In this document: positions 1 through 5,671 of the stretch, piece after piece
How positions within the stretch are numbered: position 1 is the stretch's first letter
How the letters are laid out: the number at the start of each line of letters is the position of its first letter
From: CAZVIK01 sp964627045
GTDB taxonomy: Bacteria; Acidobacteriota; Terriglobia; Bryobacterales; Bryobacteraceae
Direction: 5' to 3'
NCBI GenBank assembly: GCA_964627045.1
Contig: CAZVIK010000197.1
Span: 1 to 7,437 of the forward strand
DNA: 7,437 nucleotides
Notes under the pieces: model-generated
What the model was told of the DNA's origin: nothing
What the model saw: the letters and a program-made list of their open reading frames with translations, nothing else
Database searches by the model: none
Program-made: the position numbers and the translations under genes

Positions 1-392
1 TCGACGGCATCGACGATCACAACATGATCGCCCCACTTCGCGCCGGCTGCAGCGCCGACGATCGCAATATCGCCAGGCTCGAGCGCGCGCGGTTCAACCA
101 TGCGCGGAGTGTTGCGCGCCCAGCGCTTCAGGCGATACGTGCTCGCGAAATGCTCGCGCCGCAACTCGAGCTTGACCGCAACCCACGCCGCCGCAGCGAA
201 CGCGCCGCACCATGCAAATTGACCGTTGTGTTCGTAGGCGCTTTCCCAGGTCCAATTGAGCCCAGCGGCGGTTCTGATGTAGCTGTCGATCGTTTCCTTG
301 CCGTTCGTCTCGCTGATTCCGCGTTCCCATTCTGCGATCGCGCGCGCTCGCGCGAGCAGTCCAGGTTTCGGCTCGGCTCGTCGTCGTCTCAT
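1..392 (-). CDS. CHAP or NlpC/P60-like peptidoglycan hydrolase (endolysin-like), 3' end cut by window edge
   Basis: The first 130 residues are present; the gene runs off the left edge. Residues 58-65 read QFAWCGAF, the nucleophile-Cys context of CHAP and NlpC/P60 cysteine amidases and peptidases (Cys62). Further on, LEPGDIAIVG precedes WGDHVVIVDAV, which holds the expected catalytic His (His123) at the start of a beta strand. A third catalytic residue would lie beyond the edge. In this fold Cys and His cut amide bonds in peptidoglycan. There is no signal peptide, and the N-terminus is basic (MRRRRAEPKPG), so release would need a holin or another route; a holin-like gene lies directly upstream. 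The ATG at 392 overlaps that gene's TGA as ATGA, and AGGGGG stands 6 bases before it. A phage lysin is the most likely role; a virion-associated wall-penetrating enzyme is the alternative. The fold is clear but the exact bond cleaved is not. Confidence 0.85.
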   Translation of the reverse strand, partial: MRRRRAEPKPGLLARARAIAEWERGISETNGKETIDSYIRTAAGLNWTWESAYEHNGQFAWCGAFAAAAWVAVKLELRREHFASTYRLKRWARNTPRMVEPRALEPGDIAIVGAAAGAKWGDHVVIVDAV

Positions 393-649
393 GCTGCGCC
401 CCCTGCCCGTTCTGGATGCAGATCGATAACCTCGGCGCCTTCTTCGGTTTGCGTTGCGGCTACAGGTCGACGCACGAGCGATCCAAGCTCACCGACGATC
501 CGACCGACACCCCACACGACGACACCGACGACTAGCGCCGCCTCGAGCAGCAATCGCGCCGAGCGCGAGCTATCGCCACCTTCGACAACGAGGCCGAAAG
601 CGGCCGAGCTTGCGAGCAGAGCGCCACCTATTCGGATTGCTCGGCTCAC
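389..649 (-). CDS. Holin-like small membrane protein, two predicted helices (86 aa)
   Basis: The product has two hydrophobic stretches, about residues 6-22 (RIGGALLASSAAFGLVV) and 32-52 (around LLLEAALVVGVVVWGVG). A short polar loop EGGDSSRS joins them, and a charged soluble C-terminal tail of some 30 residues follows. Size, two helices, a charged tail and a position directly before a cell-wall hydrolase fit a two-helix (class II-type) holin, which makes the inner-membrane lesion that lets the lysin reach peptidoglycan. Holins share little sequence, so this call rests on topology and context. The GTG start at 649 overlaps the upstream TGA as GTGA and has GGGGG 6 bases before it. Longer upstream starts in this frame would run back through the preceding gene and lack this signal. 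It could instead be a virion membrane protein, since this cluster has several. Confidence 0.7.
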   Translation of the reverse strand: MSRAIRIGGALLASSAAFGLVVEGGDSSRSARLLLEAALVVGVVVWGVGRIVGELGSLVRRPVAATQTEEGAEVIDLHPERAGGAA

Positions 650-1293
650 GCACCACCCCCACGCAGCGCGAGCACGGTTCCGAATCCAAGCCCGACCACA
701 GTTGAAACGACGAGGCCTGCGACGACCCACGGACGCGCGCGACATTTGCGCCGCTTGCGACACTTCCAAAGCGCGAATCCAGCACCGCTCGCAACCACGC
801 CAGAGACGATAGCCCCCGCCAGCAAAGCGCCACCACTACTCGGAAGCTCGGTGCTCGTCGCGGCAGTGGTCAAAGCGCCGCCAGCGCTCGAGCCCCACGA
901 AGACGCGGCCCCGCCGCTCGTCGTCGTCGTCGATGTGCCGCCGCTCGTCGTCGTCGTCGATGTGCCGCCGCTCGTCGTCGACGGTTGTTCGCGAATCTCG
1001 GTTCCACCGACGACGATCGGCAACACGCGCCCGCCGAAGATGCCCTGCCACAGTTCCTCACCGAGCCCCGAGGCGCTAACGGTCTCGTCGGCGTACAGAT
1101 CGATCCGTAGACCTCGAGGTTGGACGAGTCGAATCCAGTCGAGTTGCCACGGCAGACCGGGCGGCTCATTCCAGCGCGCCGAGCCCCCGATCGGTTCGCT
1201 CGTCACGGTGCCACCGCGCAGTGCGACAGCAGTTCGGATCTGTTGCTCCAGATCGGCAGGTTCGCCGGCTGCGATCACTGCGTAGTGTTTCAC
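646..1293 (-). CDS. Membrane protein: N-terminal domain, Ser/Thr/Gly repeat linker, two C-terminal helices (215 aa)
   Basis: No family is recognised. Residues 1-102 look like a small folded domain (MKHYAVIAAGEPADLEQQI..., Trp-rich around 41-53, strands near 86-100). Residues 104-152 are a low-complexity linker built from TTTTSGGTS-type units encoded by 27-bp tandem DNA repeats. A hydrophobic helix at 155-176 follows, then a very basic loop with two cysteines (KCRKRRKCRARP, 177-188), and a second helix at 189-210. By the positive-inside rule the basic loop is cytoplasmic or inside the virion, so the linker and N-terminal domain project to the other side. This is the layout of a tethered surface or spike-type protein, or of a lysis accessory factor. 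The GTG start at 1293 is chosen because GAGGGG lies 6 bases before it. A TTG at 1299 would overlap the upstream stop but leaves no spacing to the Shine-Dalgarno. Confidence 0.8.
   Translation of the reverse strand: MKHYAVIAAGEPADLEQQIRTAVALRGGTVTSEPIGGSARWNEPPGLPWQLDWIRLVQPRGLRIDLYADETVSASGLGEELWQGIFGGRVLPIVVGGTEIREQPSTTSGGTSTTTTSGGTSTTTTSGGAASSWGSSAGGALTTAATSTELPSSGGALLAGAIVSGVVASGAGFALWKCRKRRKCRARPWVVAGLVVSTVVGLGFGTVLALRGGGA
911..980 (-). repeat. 27-bp tandem repeat, two full copies and a partial third, inside the 215-aa membrane protein gene
   Basis: The units at 911-937 and 938-964 are identical, and 965-980 repeats the first 16 bases of the unit. The unit is a multiple of three and on the minus strand encodes a nine-residue Ser/Thr/Gly block (TTTTSGGTS). 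Copy-number change would therefore lengthen or shorten the linker without breaking the frame. Each unit also contains a TCG triplet run, so slippage is plausible. It has no spacers and is not a CRISPR array. Confidence 0.95.
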
Positions 1294-1295
1294 TG

Positions 1296-1481
1296 TCAAC
1301 CCCTCAGCTCGCGACACAGCAAGACGCGCGCGCCGCTCTGCCCGAACGACCAGCACCCCAGCTTGAGGCGAGGCCCGATCAACAATTCTGCCGATTCGCG
1401 CTCGTCGGCAGCTTCGAGCGCGGCCCAGACGAGCAGGCCCGTTGCGACCGCGAGCCCGGCGATCAAGATCGCCGCCCTCAC
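1296..1481 (-). CDS. Small N-terminally anchored membrane protein (61 aa)
   Basis: No family is recognised. The product begins MRAAILIAGLAVATGLLVW, a hydrophobic helix over residues 3-20 with an Arg at position 2, followed by an acidic stretch (EAADERESAE) and a short C-terminal part with two cysteines (GCWSF near 43 and LLCREL near 57). It reads as a signal anchor or uncleaved signal with a small soluble part on the far side. I see no lipobox and no good cleavage site. The GTG start at 1481 overlaps the upstream TGA as GTGA, with AGGGGA about 8 bases before it. Its place among other one-helix proteins suggests a minor virion membrane protein; a spanin-like lysis role cannot be excluded, as lysis-type genes follow two genes later. 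Confidence 0.7.
   Translation of the reverse strand: MRAAILIAGLAVATGLLVWAALEAADERESAELLIGPRLKLGCWSFGQSGARVLLCRELRG
1300..1305 (-). promoter_or_regulatory. Shine-Dalgarno GAGGGG fixing the GTG start at 1293
   Basis: On the minus strand the order is GAGGGG, six bases (TTGACA), then GTG. This spacing supports the GTG at 1293 over the TTG at 1299, which touches the Shine-Dalgarno, and over starts further upstream that lie within the preceding gene. Confidence 0.7.
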
Positions 1482-1747
1482 AGCAGGTATCCCCTGGTCT
1501 TGCGCCGCTTCTTGCCGTTCTTCTTGCCTCGACGCATCCACCACCACAGACCGATCCCGCCAGCGATCATGACGCCAGCGATCATCGCAAAGCGAATCTC
1601 GTCGCTGCCCTCGGCAGTCTCAAGCGGCGTTGCGGTCAGCAGGTCCACATCTGCGCCGCTGGTCATCGTGCTTGCGTCCATCGTTGTACCCGTGAGCGTG
1701 CGAAACGCATCGATCTTGCGATTCGCGGTCGTTGTTCCAAGAGCCAT
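1478..1747 (-). CDS. Small tail-anchored membrane protein with basic C-terminus (89 aa)
   Basis: No family is recognised. Residues 1-50 are polar and Thr-rich (MALGTTTANRKIDAFRTLTG...). A single hydrophobic helix spans about 53-71 (FAMIAGVMIAGGIGLWWWM), with three tryptophans at its inner end, and the last 18 residues are strongly basic (RRGKKNGKKRRKTRGYLL). The positive-inside rule places the tail in the cytoplasm or, if this is a virion protein, on the DNA side of the membrane. The layout recalls filamentous-phage coat proteins, but the polar N-terminal part is longer than usual and lacks a signal peptide. The ATG at 1747 shares its A with the upstream TAA stop (TAATG) and has a full GGAGG 8 bases upstream, one of the strongest ribosome binding sites here, which hints at high expression. 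Confidence 0.8.
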   Translation of the reverse strand: MALGTTTANRKIDAFRTLTGTTMDASTMTSGADVDLLTATPLETAEGSDEIRFAMIAGVMIAGGIGLWWWMRRGKKNGKKRRKTRGYLL

Positions 1748-2076
1748 TAGCGCAGCCTCCACGGCAGCTCGACCAGCGCAGGGGATGGTCCGGCCAGGCG
1801 TTGCCGGAAGCGCACTGGCGCACCGCAGCGCGGTCGATAGGTGAAGAAGGCGACACCGTTGTTCCGCGTGCGGTTTAGCAACCAGCTCGCGAAGCTCGCC
1901 CGCACGGGTCCAACGACCGAATCAAGGACGACGATCCCGCCGTTGCTCGTCACGTAGGGTCGGCCGACGACGATTCGCCGCTGATTCGTTCGGCACCAGA
2001 CCGAATTGCAGCGCGTTTCGCCCATGGCTCGTCTGCGTCGCGTGGCAAGCGCGTAGGGTGGCGCAAGTGGATTCAC
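1747..2076 (-). CDS. Basic, beta-strand-rich protein of unknown function (109 aa)
   Basis: No family is recognised. The product has no membrane helix. It is strongly basic, with RRRR near residues 13-16 and many scattered arginines, and has several short strand-like segments (RRIVVGRPYVTS, GGIVVLDSVVGPV, NGVAFFTYRP). Three cysteines are present: two close together (CNSVWC, about 22-27) and one near residue 84. The composition would suit a small virion or nucleic-acid-associated protein, but nothing in the sequence proves that. The GTG at 2076 overlaps the upstream TGA as GTGA, and GGGGG lies 7 bases before it. A later ATG (Met18) lacks a comparable ribosome binding site. It sits between two genes for one-helix membrane proteins. 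Confidence 0.7.
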   Translation of the reverse strand: MNPLAPPYALATRRRRAMGETRCNSVWCRTNQRRIVVGRPYVTSNGGIVVLDSVVGPVRASFASWLLNRTRNNGVAFFTYRPRCGAPVRFRQRLAGPSPALVELPWRLR

Positions 2077-2243
2077 TGATAGACCCCCGTTGTTGACGTT
2101 TCAATCGCTTTCTGCTGCTTCGCGCGCGTCCAGGCAGCCTGCACCGCGAACGCGATCGCAGTGAGCCCCGCCGAGACGACGGCAGCTCCGAGCGCGAAAC
2201 CGATCCCCTTCCACACGTTCTCGCTCAGCGTCGATCGGGCCAC
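2073..2243 (-). CDS. Small one-helix membrane protein (56 aa)
   Basis: No family is recognised. The product reads MARSTLSENVWKGIGF, then a hydrophobic helix at about residues 12-33 rich in Gly and Ala (GFALGAAVVSAGLTAIAFAV), then a basic-to-polar tail (TRAKQQKAIETSTTGVYQ). The GTG at 2243 is chosen because GAGGGGG lies exactly 7 bases upstream. The same frame stays open to a GTG at 2351, but that extension would be an Arg-rich stretch overlapping a better coding candidate in another frame. This protein belongs to the run of tiny membrane-protein genes in the left half and could be a minor virion membrane protein or a pore-forming peptide. Confidence 0.7.
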   Translation of the reverse strand: MARSTLSENVWKGIGFALGAAVVSAGLTAIAFAVQAAWTRAKQQKAIETSTTGVYQ

Positions 2244-2356
2244 GGCAAAACCCCCTCGCGGCTCACTGCCGCGCGCAACAGTCTGTGCAGGACGCGCAGC
2301 GCAGCGACGCGCTGTGCGCCAACGAGACGGCGCCCGCATTGCGGGCAGCACTTCAG
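2225..2356 (-). CDS. Possible 43-aa peptide with a CPQC zinc-ribbon half (CTG start, uncertain)
   Basis: Between the end of the 316-aa gene and the GTG at 2243, this frame encodes KCCPQCGRRLVGAQRVAALR and further Arg/Leu-rich sequence, ending at TGA 2225-2227. CPQCGRRL is typical of one half of a zinc ribbon; the second CxxC pair is absent, so metal binding would need a partner or a dimer. No ATG, GTG or TTG is well placed. A CTG at 2356 would overlap the upstream TGA as CTGA, matching the ATGA, GTGA and TTGA junctions elsewhere in this cluster, but no clear Shine-Dalgarno precedes it. The alternative is a 110-base non-coding spacer, or an N-terminal extension of the 56-aa protein from GTG 2351. 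Confidence 0.4.
   Translation of the reverse strand: MKCCPQCGRRLVGAQRVAALRVLHRLLRAAVSREGVLPWPDRR
2251..2257 (-). promoter_or_regulatory. Shine-Dalgarno GAGGGGG fixing the GTG start at 2243
   Basis: GAGGGGG is followed by seven bases (TTTTGCC) and then GTG. The site lies inside the possible 43-aa CPQC frame, as expected for overlapping translationally coupled genes, and it argues against the longer start at 2351. Confidence 0.7.
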
Positions 2357-3303
2357 CGCCGCCGCTTGCGCTTGCGCCGCTTCTTGCCGCCCCAGATTAG
2401 CCACGCACCACCCGCGAGCGCCGCTGCGCCAACCGTCGCTGCTCCTGCCCAACGTGCCCATCTCGGAACCTTCCCCCAAAGGCTTGAGCCCGCTACGCCA
2501 GGCGCACCGCTCGAAACAGCAACGGCACCAGTCGTCTCGGGCCAAACAAGCGCCGTGCCCCAGTCAAGATCGCCTTGCGTTGGCCAGGCGTTGATCTCGC
2601 CCTGGAATTCAGGCCAGGTCCGAATTGCCTCGGAACGATCGGCCTTGCCGTTGTTGTCCCACCACGCCAGGAATCGTTGCAGGCCAACCGCCTCGCCCTC
2701 GGCGTCAACCAGTCGTCGTAGCTCGTCGTAGTCCGGCCCACTGTTGCGCGCGCGCACGGCTGCGCCGAGCAGACCCTTGCTCTTGTAGCCTCGACTCTGC
2801 ATCCAGCTCATAGGCCCCGAGACGTGCGACCACCATTCGGCGAGGTAGACGCGCTGCACGTCGCCGCGCACCGCTATCTGATACCAGCCGGCAGTAAACC
2901 ACTCGGCGCCGTCTGGCAGATCCTTTCGGCCCCTAAAGGTCTGCACGAAAGCTGTCGATGCGCCTAGCTGGGCAAGCTCACGGCCCTTGTCGCCCCAAGC
3001 CCAGACAGCGACCTCGGGCAACTGCGTAGCGATCGCGGTGAGCAGACGCGCCACGTTGTCAACGGTGGACATATGCGCCCAGCCCAGCTCGAGCCAGCCG
3101 TTGATCTGGCAACTGATGCGCGTGCGACTCCACTTCTGCGTTTTCGGGTCGAAACCGCCGACGAGTCGAACGATCGCACCGAGTAGCGAGCCCTCGGTGA
3201 TGCGGGCCAGTTCTGGATCGCGCACATTCCAATCGCGCGGGCATTGCTCGTGGTCGTTGAAAACCAGTTCGCACGGTGGAATCGGGTGCAACGGCTCAGT
3301 CAT
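2353..3303 (-). CDS. Tail-anchored protein with Trp-rich outer domain and highly basic C-terminus (316 aa)
   Basis: No family is recognised. Residues 1 to about 265 form a soluble, Trp-rich, mostly helical-looking domain (WLELGWAHMSTVDNVARLL, EWFTAGWYQIAVRGDVQRVY, FLAWWDN). A Ser/Gly/Ala-rich stretch follows, then one helix at about 282-304 (WARWAGAATVGAAALAGGAW...), and an extreme basic tail GGKKRRKRKRRR (305-316). Topology should be domain out, tail in. In a membrane-containing virion the tail would face the DNA. Enzymatic function cannot be assigned: I looked for lysozyme, transglycosylase and chitosanase signatures and saw none I trust. ATG 3303 is chosen over the longer frame from 3351 because GGAG lies 9 bases before it and the start overlaps the previous stop by 8 bases (ATGACTGA). 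Confidence 0.8.
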   Translation of the reverse strand: MTEPLHPIPPCELVFNDHEQCPRDWNVRDPELARITEGSLLGAIVRLVGGFDPKTQKWSRTRISCQINGWLELGWAHMSTVDNVARLLTAIATQLPEVAVWAWGDKGRELAQLGASTAFVQTFRGRKDLPDGAEWFTAGWYQIAVRGDVQRVYLAEWWSHVSGPMSWMQSRGYKSKGLLGAAVRARNSGPDYDELRRLVDAEGEAVGLQRFLAWWDNNGKADRSEAIRTWPEFQGEINAWPTQGDLDWGTALVWPETTGAVAVSSGAPGVAGSSLWGKVPRWARWAGAATVGAAALAGGAWLIWGGKKRRKRKRRR

Positions 3304-3709
3304 GGTGCGACACTCCAAGGTCGAAGGCGAGCAGCACGGCGAGCAGCGCATCGGGCGGCGGTTCGCGACCGGCTTCGAGGATTCGCGCGTCTAGCACCTC
3401 GCGTGGAAGCGCCGCCAACGCGCGCATCCGCTCGGTGACGAGTAGTTCAGCCTCGCTCGGTCCGCTGCGTTCCTCGGTGCCGCCTTGCTCTTGTTCGGCT
3501 GCAGCGACGAGCGCAGCGATCCGTTCGGCATACTGACGCCGAAACACTGAGCCGACCGTGCGCCCGCCATACAGCCAGGGCTCGTTGCGCTGGGCGTATT
3601 CGCACAAGTCAAACTGATGCTGACGATCGCGACCGAGCAAGATCGCTTGCTCGGCGCAATGCGTTAGGTCAGCTCGGCTAAAGCGCTTCCGTTCGTGCTG
3701 CTGCTCCAT
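3296..3709 (-). CDS. Soluble helical protein of unknown function (137 aa)
   Basis: No family is recognised. The product is hydrophilic and predicted mostly helical, without membrane segments. A basic start (MEQQHERKRFSRADL) leads to a region with two cysteines (18 and 36) and an aromatic/Gly patch NEPWLYGGRTVGSVFRRQY (42-60). A charged helical stretch rich in Ala, Glu and Arg runs over 61-117, and the protein ends with LLAVLLAFDLGVSHHD. The start ATG at 3709 lies 25 bases after the capsid-candidate stop, with GAGG 8 bases upstream. Its position directly after the 238-aa protein makes an assembly, scaffold or virion-associated role possible, but that is position-based inference only. Confidence 0.75.
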   Translation of the reverse strand: MEQQHERKRFSRADLTHCAEQAILLGRDRQHQFDLCEYAQRNEPWLYGGRTVGSVFRRQYAERIAALVAAAEQEQGGTEERSGPSEAELLVTERMRALAALPREVLDARILEAGREPPPDALLAVLLAFDLGVSHHD

Positions 3710-3734
3710 CGTGGTGCCCTCGTCGTTGTTTCGG

Positions 3735-4451
3735 TTAGCACACCACGTCGCGGAAGAAGGAGCGGATCACCGCACGCACCCCGTACTGATCGCCGACGCC
3801 GCCGACCATCGTTCCGGCAAAGTCAAAGGCGAACGTCGTCGGATTGTAGGGCACGAATTCTTCGCCATCCGGCAGCCAGAAGCCGCCAAGCGCCGGCTCG
3901 AGCGCGCTCTTGCTCGCGTCCTGCGCGTCGCCGACGTTGAGCGCCACTTGCCAGCGGTCCTCGGTGCCAATCTGGATGATCCGAAACTCCAGATTCTGCG
4001 CCGATTCCTTGATCGCCGTGTCGCTCAGACCACCCGCGATCTTGCGCACCAGGAAGTCTACCTTGATCCGGTAGATGCCGCGCCCGATCGCCTCGGTCTC
4101 CCACTCGGAAGGCATGAACTTGCCGAGGGCTTGCGCCGGCAGCAGATCCGGGCCGACCTGGAACGAACCAGCGACGGGCAGGATCACCTCGGGTGTCGTG
4201 AGCGCGACGCTCGACAGCTTGCCGGTCTGCGGGCTGCGTCGGATTCCCTTGAAAAGCCAGCAGAGGTAGCGCGCAGCGTCGCTCGGAATCGCGACGACAC
4301 CCGCACTGGCGTTGAGCATCACCGGGCTCGAGCACGACGGCCCAGGACCGTTGACGAATTCCACGATCGCCGGAGCTTCGCCCGCACCGTTGTTCTGCAC
4401 TCGCTGAAGCACGCGCCCGCCGCCCGTGTAGGGCATCAGTCCGTTACCCAT
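3735..4451 (-). CDS. Beta-rich soluble protein, candidate major capsid protein (238 aa)
   Basis: No family is recognised by sequence. There is no membrane helix or signal peptide. Strand-like segments are spread along the chain: APAIVEFVNG (27-35), AGVVAIPS (50-57), RYLCWLFKGI (61-70), SSVALTTPEVILPVAGSFQV (80-99), GIYRIKVDFLVRKI (125-138), NLEFRIIQIG (153-162), RWQVALNV (166-173), TTFAFDFAGTMVGG (205-218) and YGVRAVIRSFF (223-233). A compact beta-rich protein near 240 residues, flanked by membrane proteins, is what a jelly-roll capsid gene looks like in small membrane-containing phages such as PM2, whose capsid protein is similar in size. ATG 4451 is chosen because GGAGG lies 8 bases upstream; in-frame starts at 4466 and 4535 would put this signal inside the gene. 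The CDS is solid, the capsid role a hypothesis. Confidence 0.8.
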   Translation of the reverse strand: MGNGLMPYTGGGRVLQRVQNNGAGEAPAIVEFVNGPGPSCSSPVMLNASAGVVAIPSDAARYLCWLFKGIRRSPQTGKLSSVALTTPEVILPVAGSFQVGPDLLPAQALGKFMPSEWETEAIGRGIYRIKVDFLVRKIAGGLSDTAIKESAQNLEFRIIQIGTEDRWQVALNVGDAQDASKSALEPALGGFWLPDGEEFVPYNPTTFAFDFAGTMVGGVGDQYGVRAVIRSFFRDVVC

Positions 4452-4459
4452 AGCCGTTT

Positions 4460-4464
4460 CCTCC
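4460..4464 (-). promoter_or_regulatory. Strong Shine-Dalgarno GGAGG fixing the ATG start at 4451
   Basis: GGAGG is followed by AAACGGCT (8 bases) and ATG. Together with the wide upstream spacer it suggests independent, efficient translation of the 238-aa protein, in contrast to the overlapped and coupled neighbours. Confidence 0.75.
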
Positions 4465-4524
4465 ATTGTGGCGAGCGCCCGCCCGCCCGTGTTGCTGCAC
4501 CGTCTTGCTTGAACGCCGAACGTC

Positions 4525-5671
4525 TCAGCGCCCACCCGTCTTGCCCTTCGCGTAGATCGTGAGCGCCGCGATCGTGGTAATCGCGACGACGGCAGGGAAA
4601 CTGATCGCGATCGCCGCGCCGATCGTGATTCCGCGCGGCCTGCCGAAATCCCACGCCAGGAACGTTCCGAACGTGTTACGCACCACCTGCAAGCGCTTGC
4701 CGCGTTGATAGCCGAAACGCCATGGCTCGCGCAGCGCAGCCCAGAAGTCCGCGCTTTGCGGCGTGTAGGCGCTCAGGCAGGATTCGTCGCCGGAACGCAT
4801 GCAGGTTTCAAAGCCTGCGAAGCTCCCGCTTGCCGTCGTGCTCGTCTGCATTAGTGCCCCCGTGCGAAGGTAGCGCACGATCGCGCGTGCGCGCGCCAGC
4901 CAGTCACCCCGAGCGGGGCTCGCAAGCCGGCCGAATTGATCCAGGTCGCTTGTGCTTTCACCTGCACTGTTGATCGGAAGCCCGACGCAATATCCAGCGT
5001 CGCGCACCTTCTCTACGTTTTCGGGTTTCGGCGTCGCGTTGATCTCCCAGCAACGACCAGCTTCGCGCCAGAACTTCTGGAATCCGCCGTACACCGCATT
5101 AAAAGCGGTTGCATCACCGGCACGCAAAGCAGCAACAAGCACAGCTCCGCACCAATAGGCGCGCAGCGCCATGCCATCCATTGCCGATGGGTCGGTCTGT
5201 GCCATTCCGACTGCGCCGTCAGCCGCCTTCAGACGTTCTAGCTCGTCGCCGGTGAGGCCTGCTTGAACCCAAGTGCAGAGCGCCGCAGCAAGCGCACCAG
5301 GCCCGAGCAGTTCGTAACCTGCTGGTGGAGTCGGCATCGCGCTTGCCTGCTGCCAAGCTTTGCCTTGCAGGATCAATGCGCCGAACGGAAACCAGTCCGG
5401 CAGATCGGCGTTCTTGATCGGCGTCTTGTCGAGCGCAGTCCACGTCGCATCGGTGCCGGGAAACACCTCGCCGTGCAGCTCTCCACCCTTTTCAGCCCTG
5501 AAATCAANNNNNNNNNNCCGCCATCCCCGGTAGATCAAAGCCAAGGCTTGCGAGCAGACCTATCGAAAGATCGGCCGTCTCTTTGATCTCGCCAATAAGC
5601 TCGGCGCCATCTGCGATGCCCTGTTGATATTCTTGGATTTTCTCTTTGGCCAGATCCGTCCAGTCAGCCAC
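4525..5671 (-). CDS. Tail-anchored protein split by an assembly gap (about 380 aa once joined)
   Basis: The N-terminal part (GTG 5671 to the gap) encodes 51 residues beginning MADWTDLAKEKIQEYQQGIA and ending LASLGFDLPGMA. The part after the gap (5505-4525) encodes 326 residues beginning DFRAEKGGELHGEV. The two lie in different frames with ten Ns but join if the number of missing bases is a multiple of three, so the N run is probably a placeholder. The GTG has GAAGGAG 8 bases upstream and overlaps the previous stop by 8 bases. The body is helical with seven cysteines (including GRCWEIN, AGYCVGL and CMRSGDESCLSAY), followed by one C-terminal helix (GITIGAAIAISFPAVVAITT...) and a short basic end AKGKTGGR. 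No family is recognised. The outer domain plus C-terminal anchor matches its neighbours. An ATG at 5544 in the other frame is not the start. Confidence 0.75.
5508..5517. other. Assembly gap (10 N) inside a coding region
   Basis: Ten Ns at a scaffold join. The flanking reading frames are both open but out of register by one base, so the real number of missing bases is likely a multiple of three. Confidence 0.9.

Noticed and set aside
24..812. Long plus-strand open frame (262 codons) at the left end
   Set aside because: It is antisense to the lysin, the holin-like gene and part of the 215-aa gene. Its product is Arg/Pro/Ser-rich low-complexity sequence with no fold-like features, typical of the opposite strand of GC-rich genes.
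911..980. CRISPR-like array or promoter-region repeat
   Set aside because: The repeats are contiguous, without spacers, and in frame within a gene. They encode a Ser/Thr/Gly linker.
1478..1747. Filamentous-phage major coat protein
   Set aside because: One helix and a basic tail fit loosely, but there is no signal peptide, no Zot-like ATPase or pIII-like gene is seen, and the neighbouring holin/lysin-like pair is not expected in an inovirus.
2353..3303. Lysozyme, transglycosylase or chitosanase activity for the 316-aa protein
   Set aside because: The helical Trp-rich domain is suggestive, but I cannot find a reliable catalytic Glu motif or family signature, so no enzyme call is made.
3823..4335. 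Minus-strand frame of 170 codons inside the 238-aa gene
   Set aside because: Off-register shadow with random-looking composition and no ribosome binding site.
4475..4495. Rho-independent terminator upstream of the 238-aa gene
   Set aside because: GC-rich hairpins are possible but no run of U follows, and the genes on both sides appear to belong to one transcription unit.
3711..4562. Plus-strand open frame of 283 codons
   Set aside because: It is antisense to the 238-aa protein, which has a strong Shine-Dalgarno and normal amino-acid composition. The plus-strand product is His/Arg-rich and resembles a mirror-frame artefact.
4525..5544. ATG at 5544 as start of the gap-containing gene
   Set aside because: The nine residues it adds before the Ns are a frame-shifted reading of a better frame from GTG 5671, which has a strong ribosome binding site and overlaps the previous stop.
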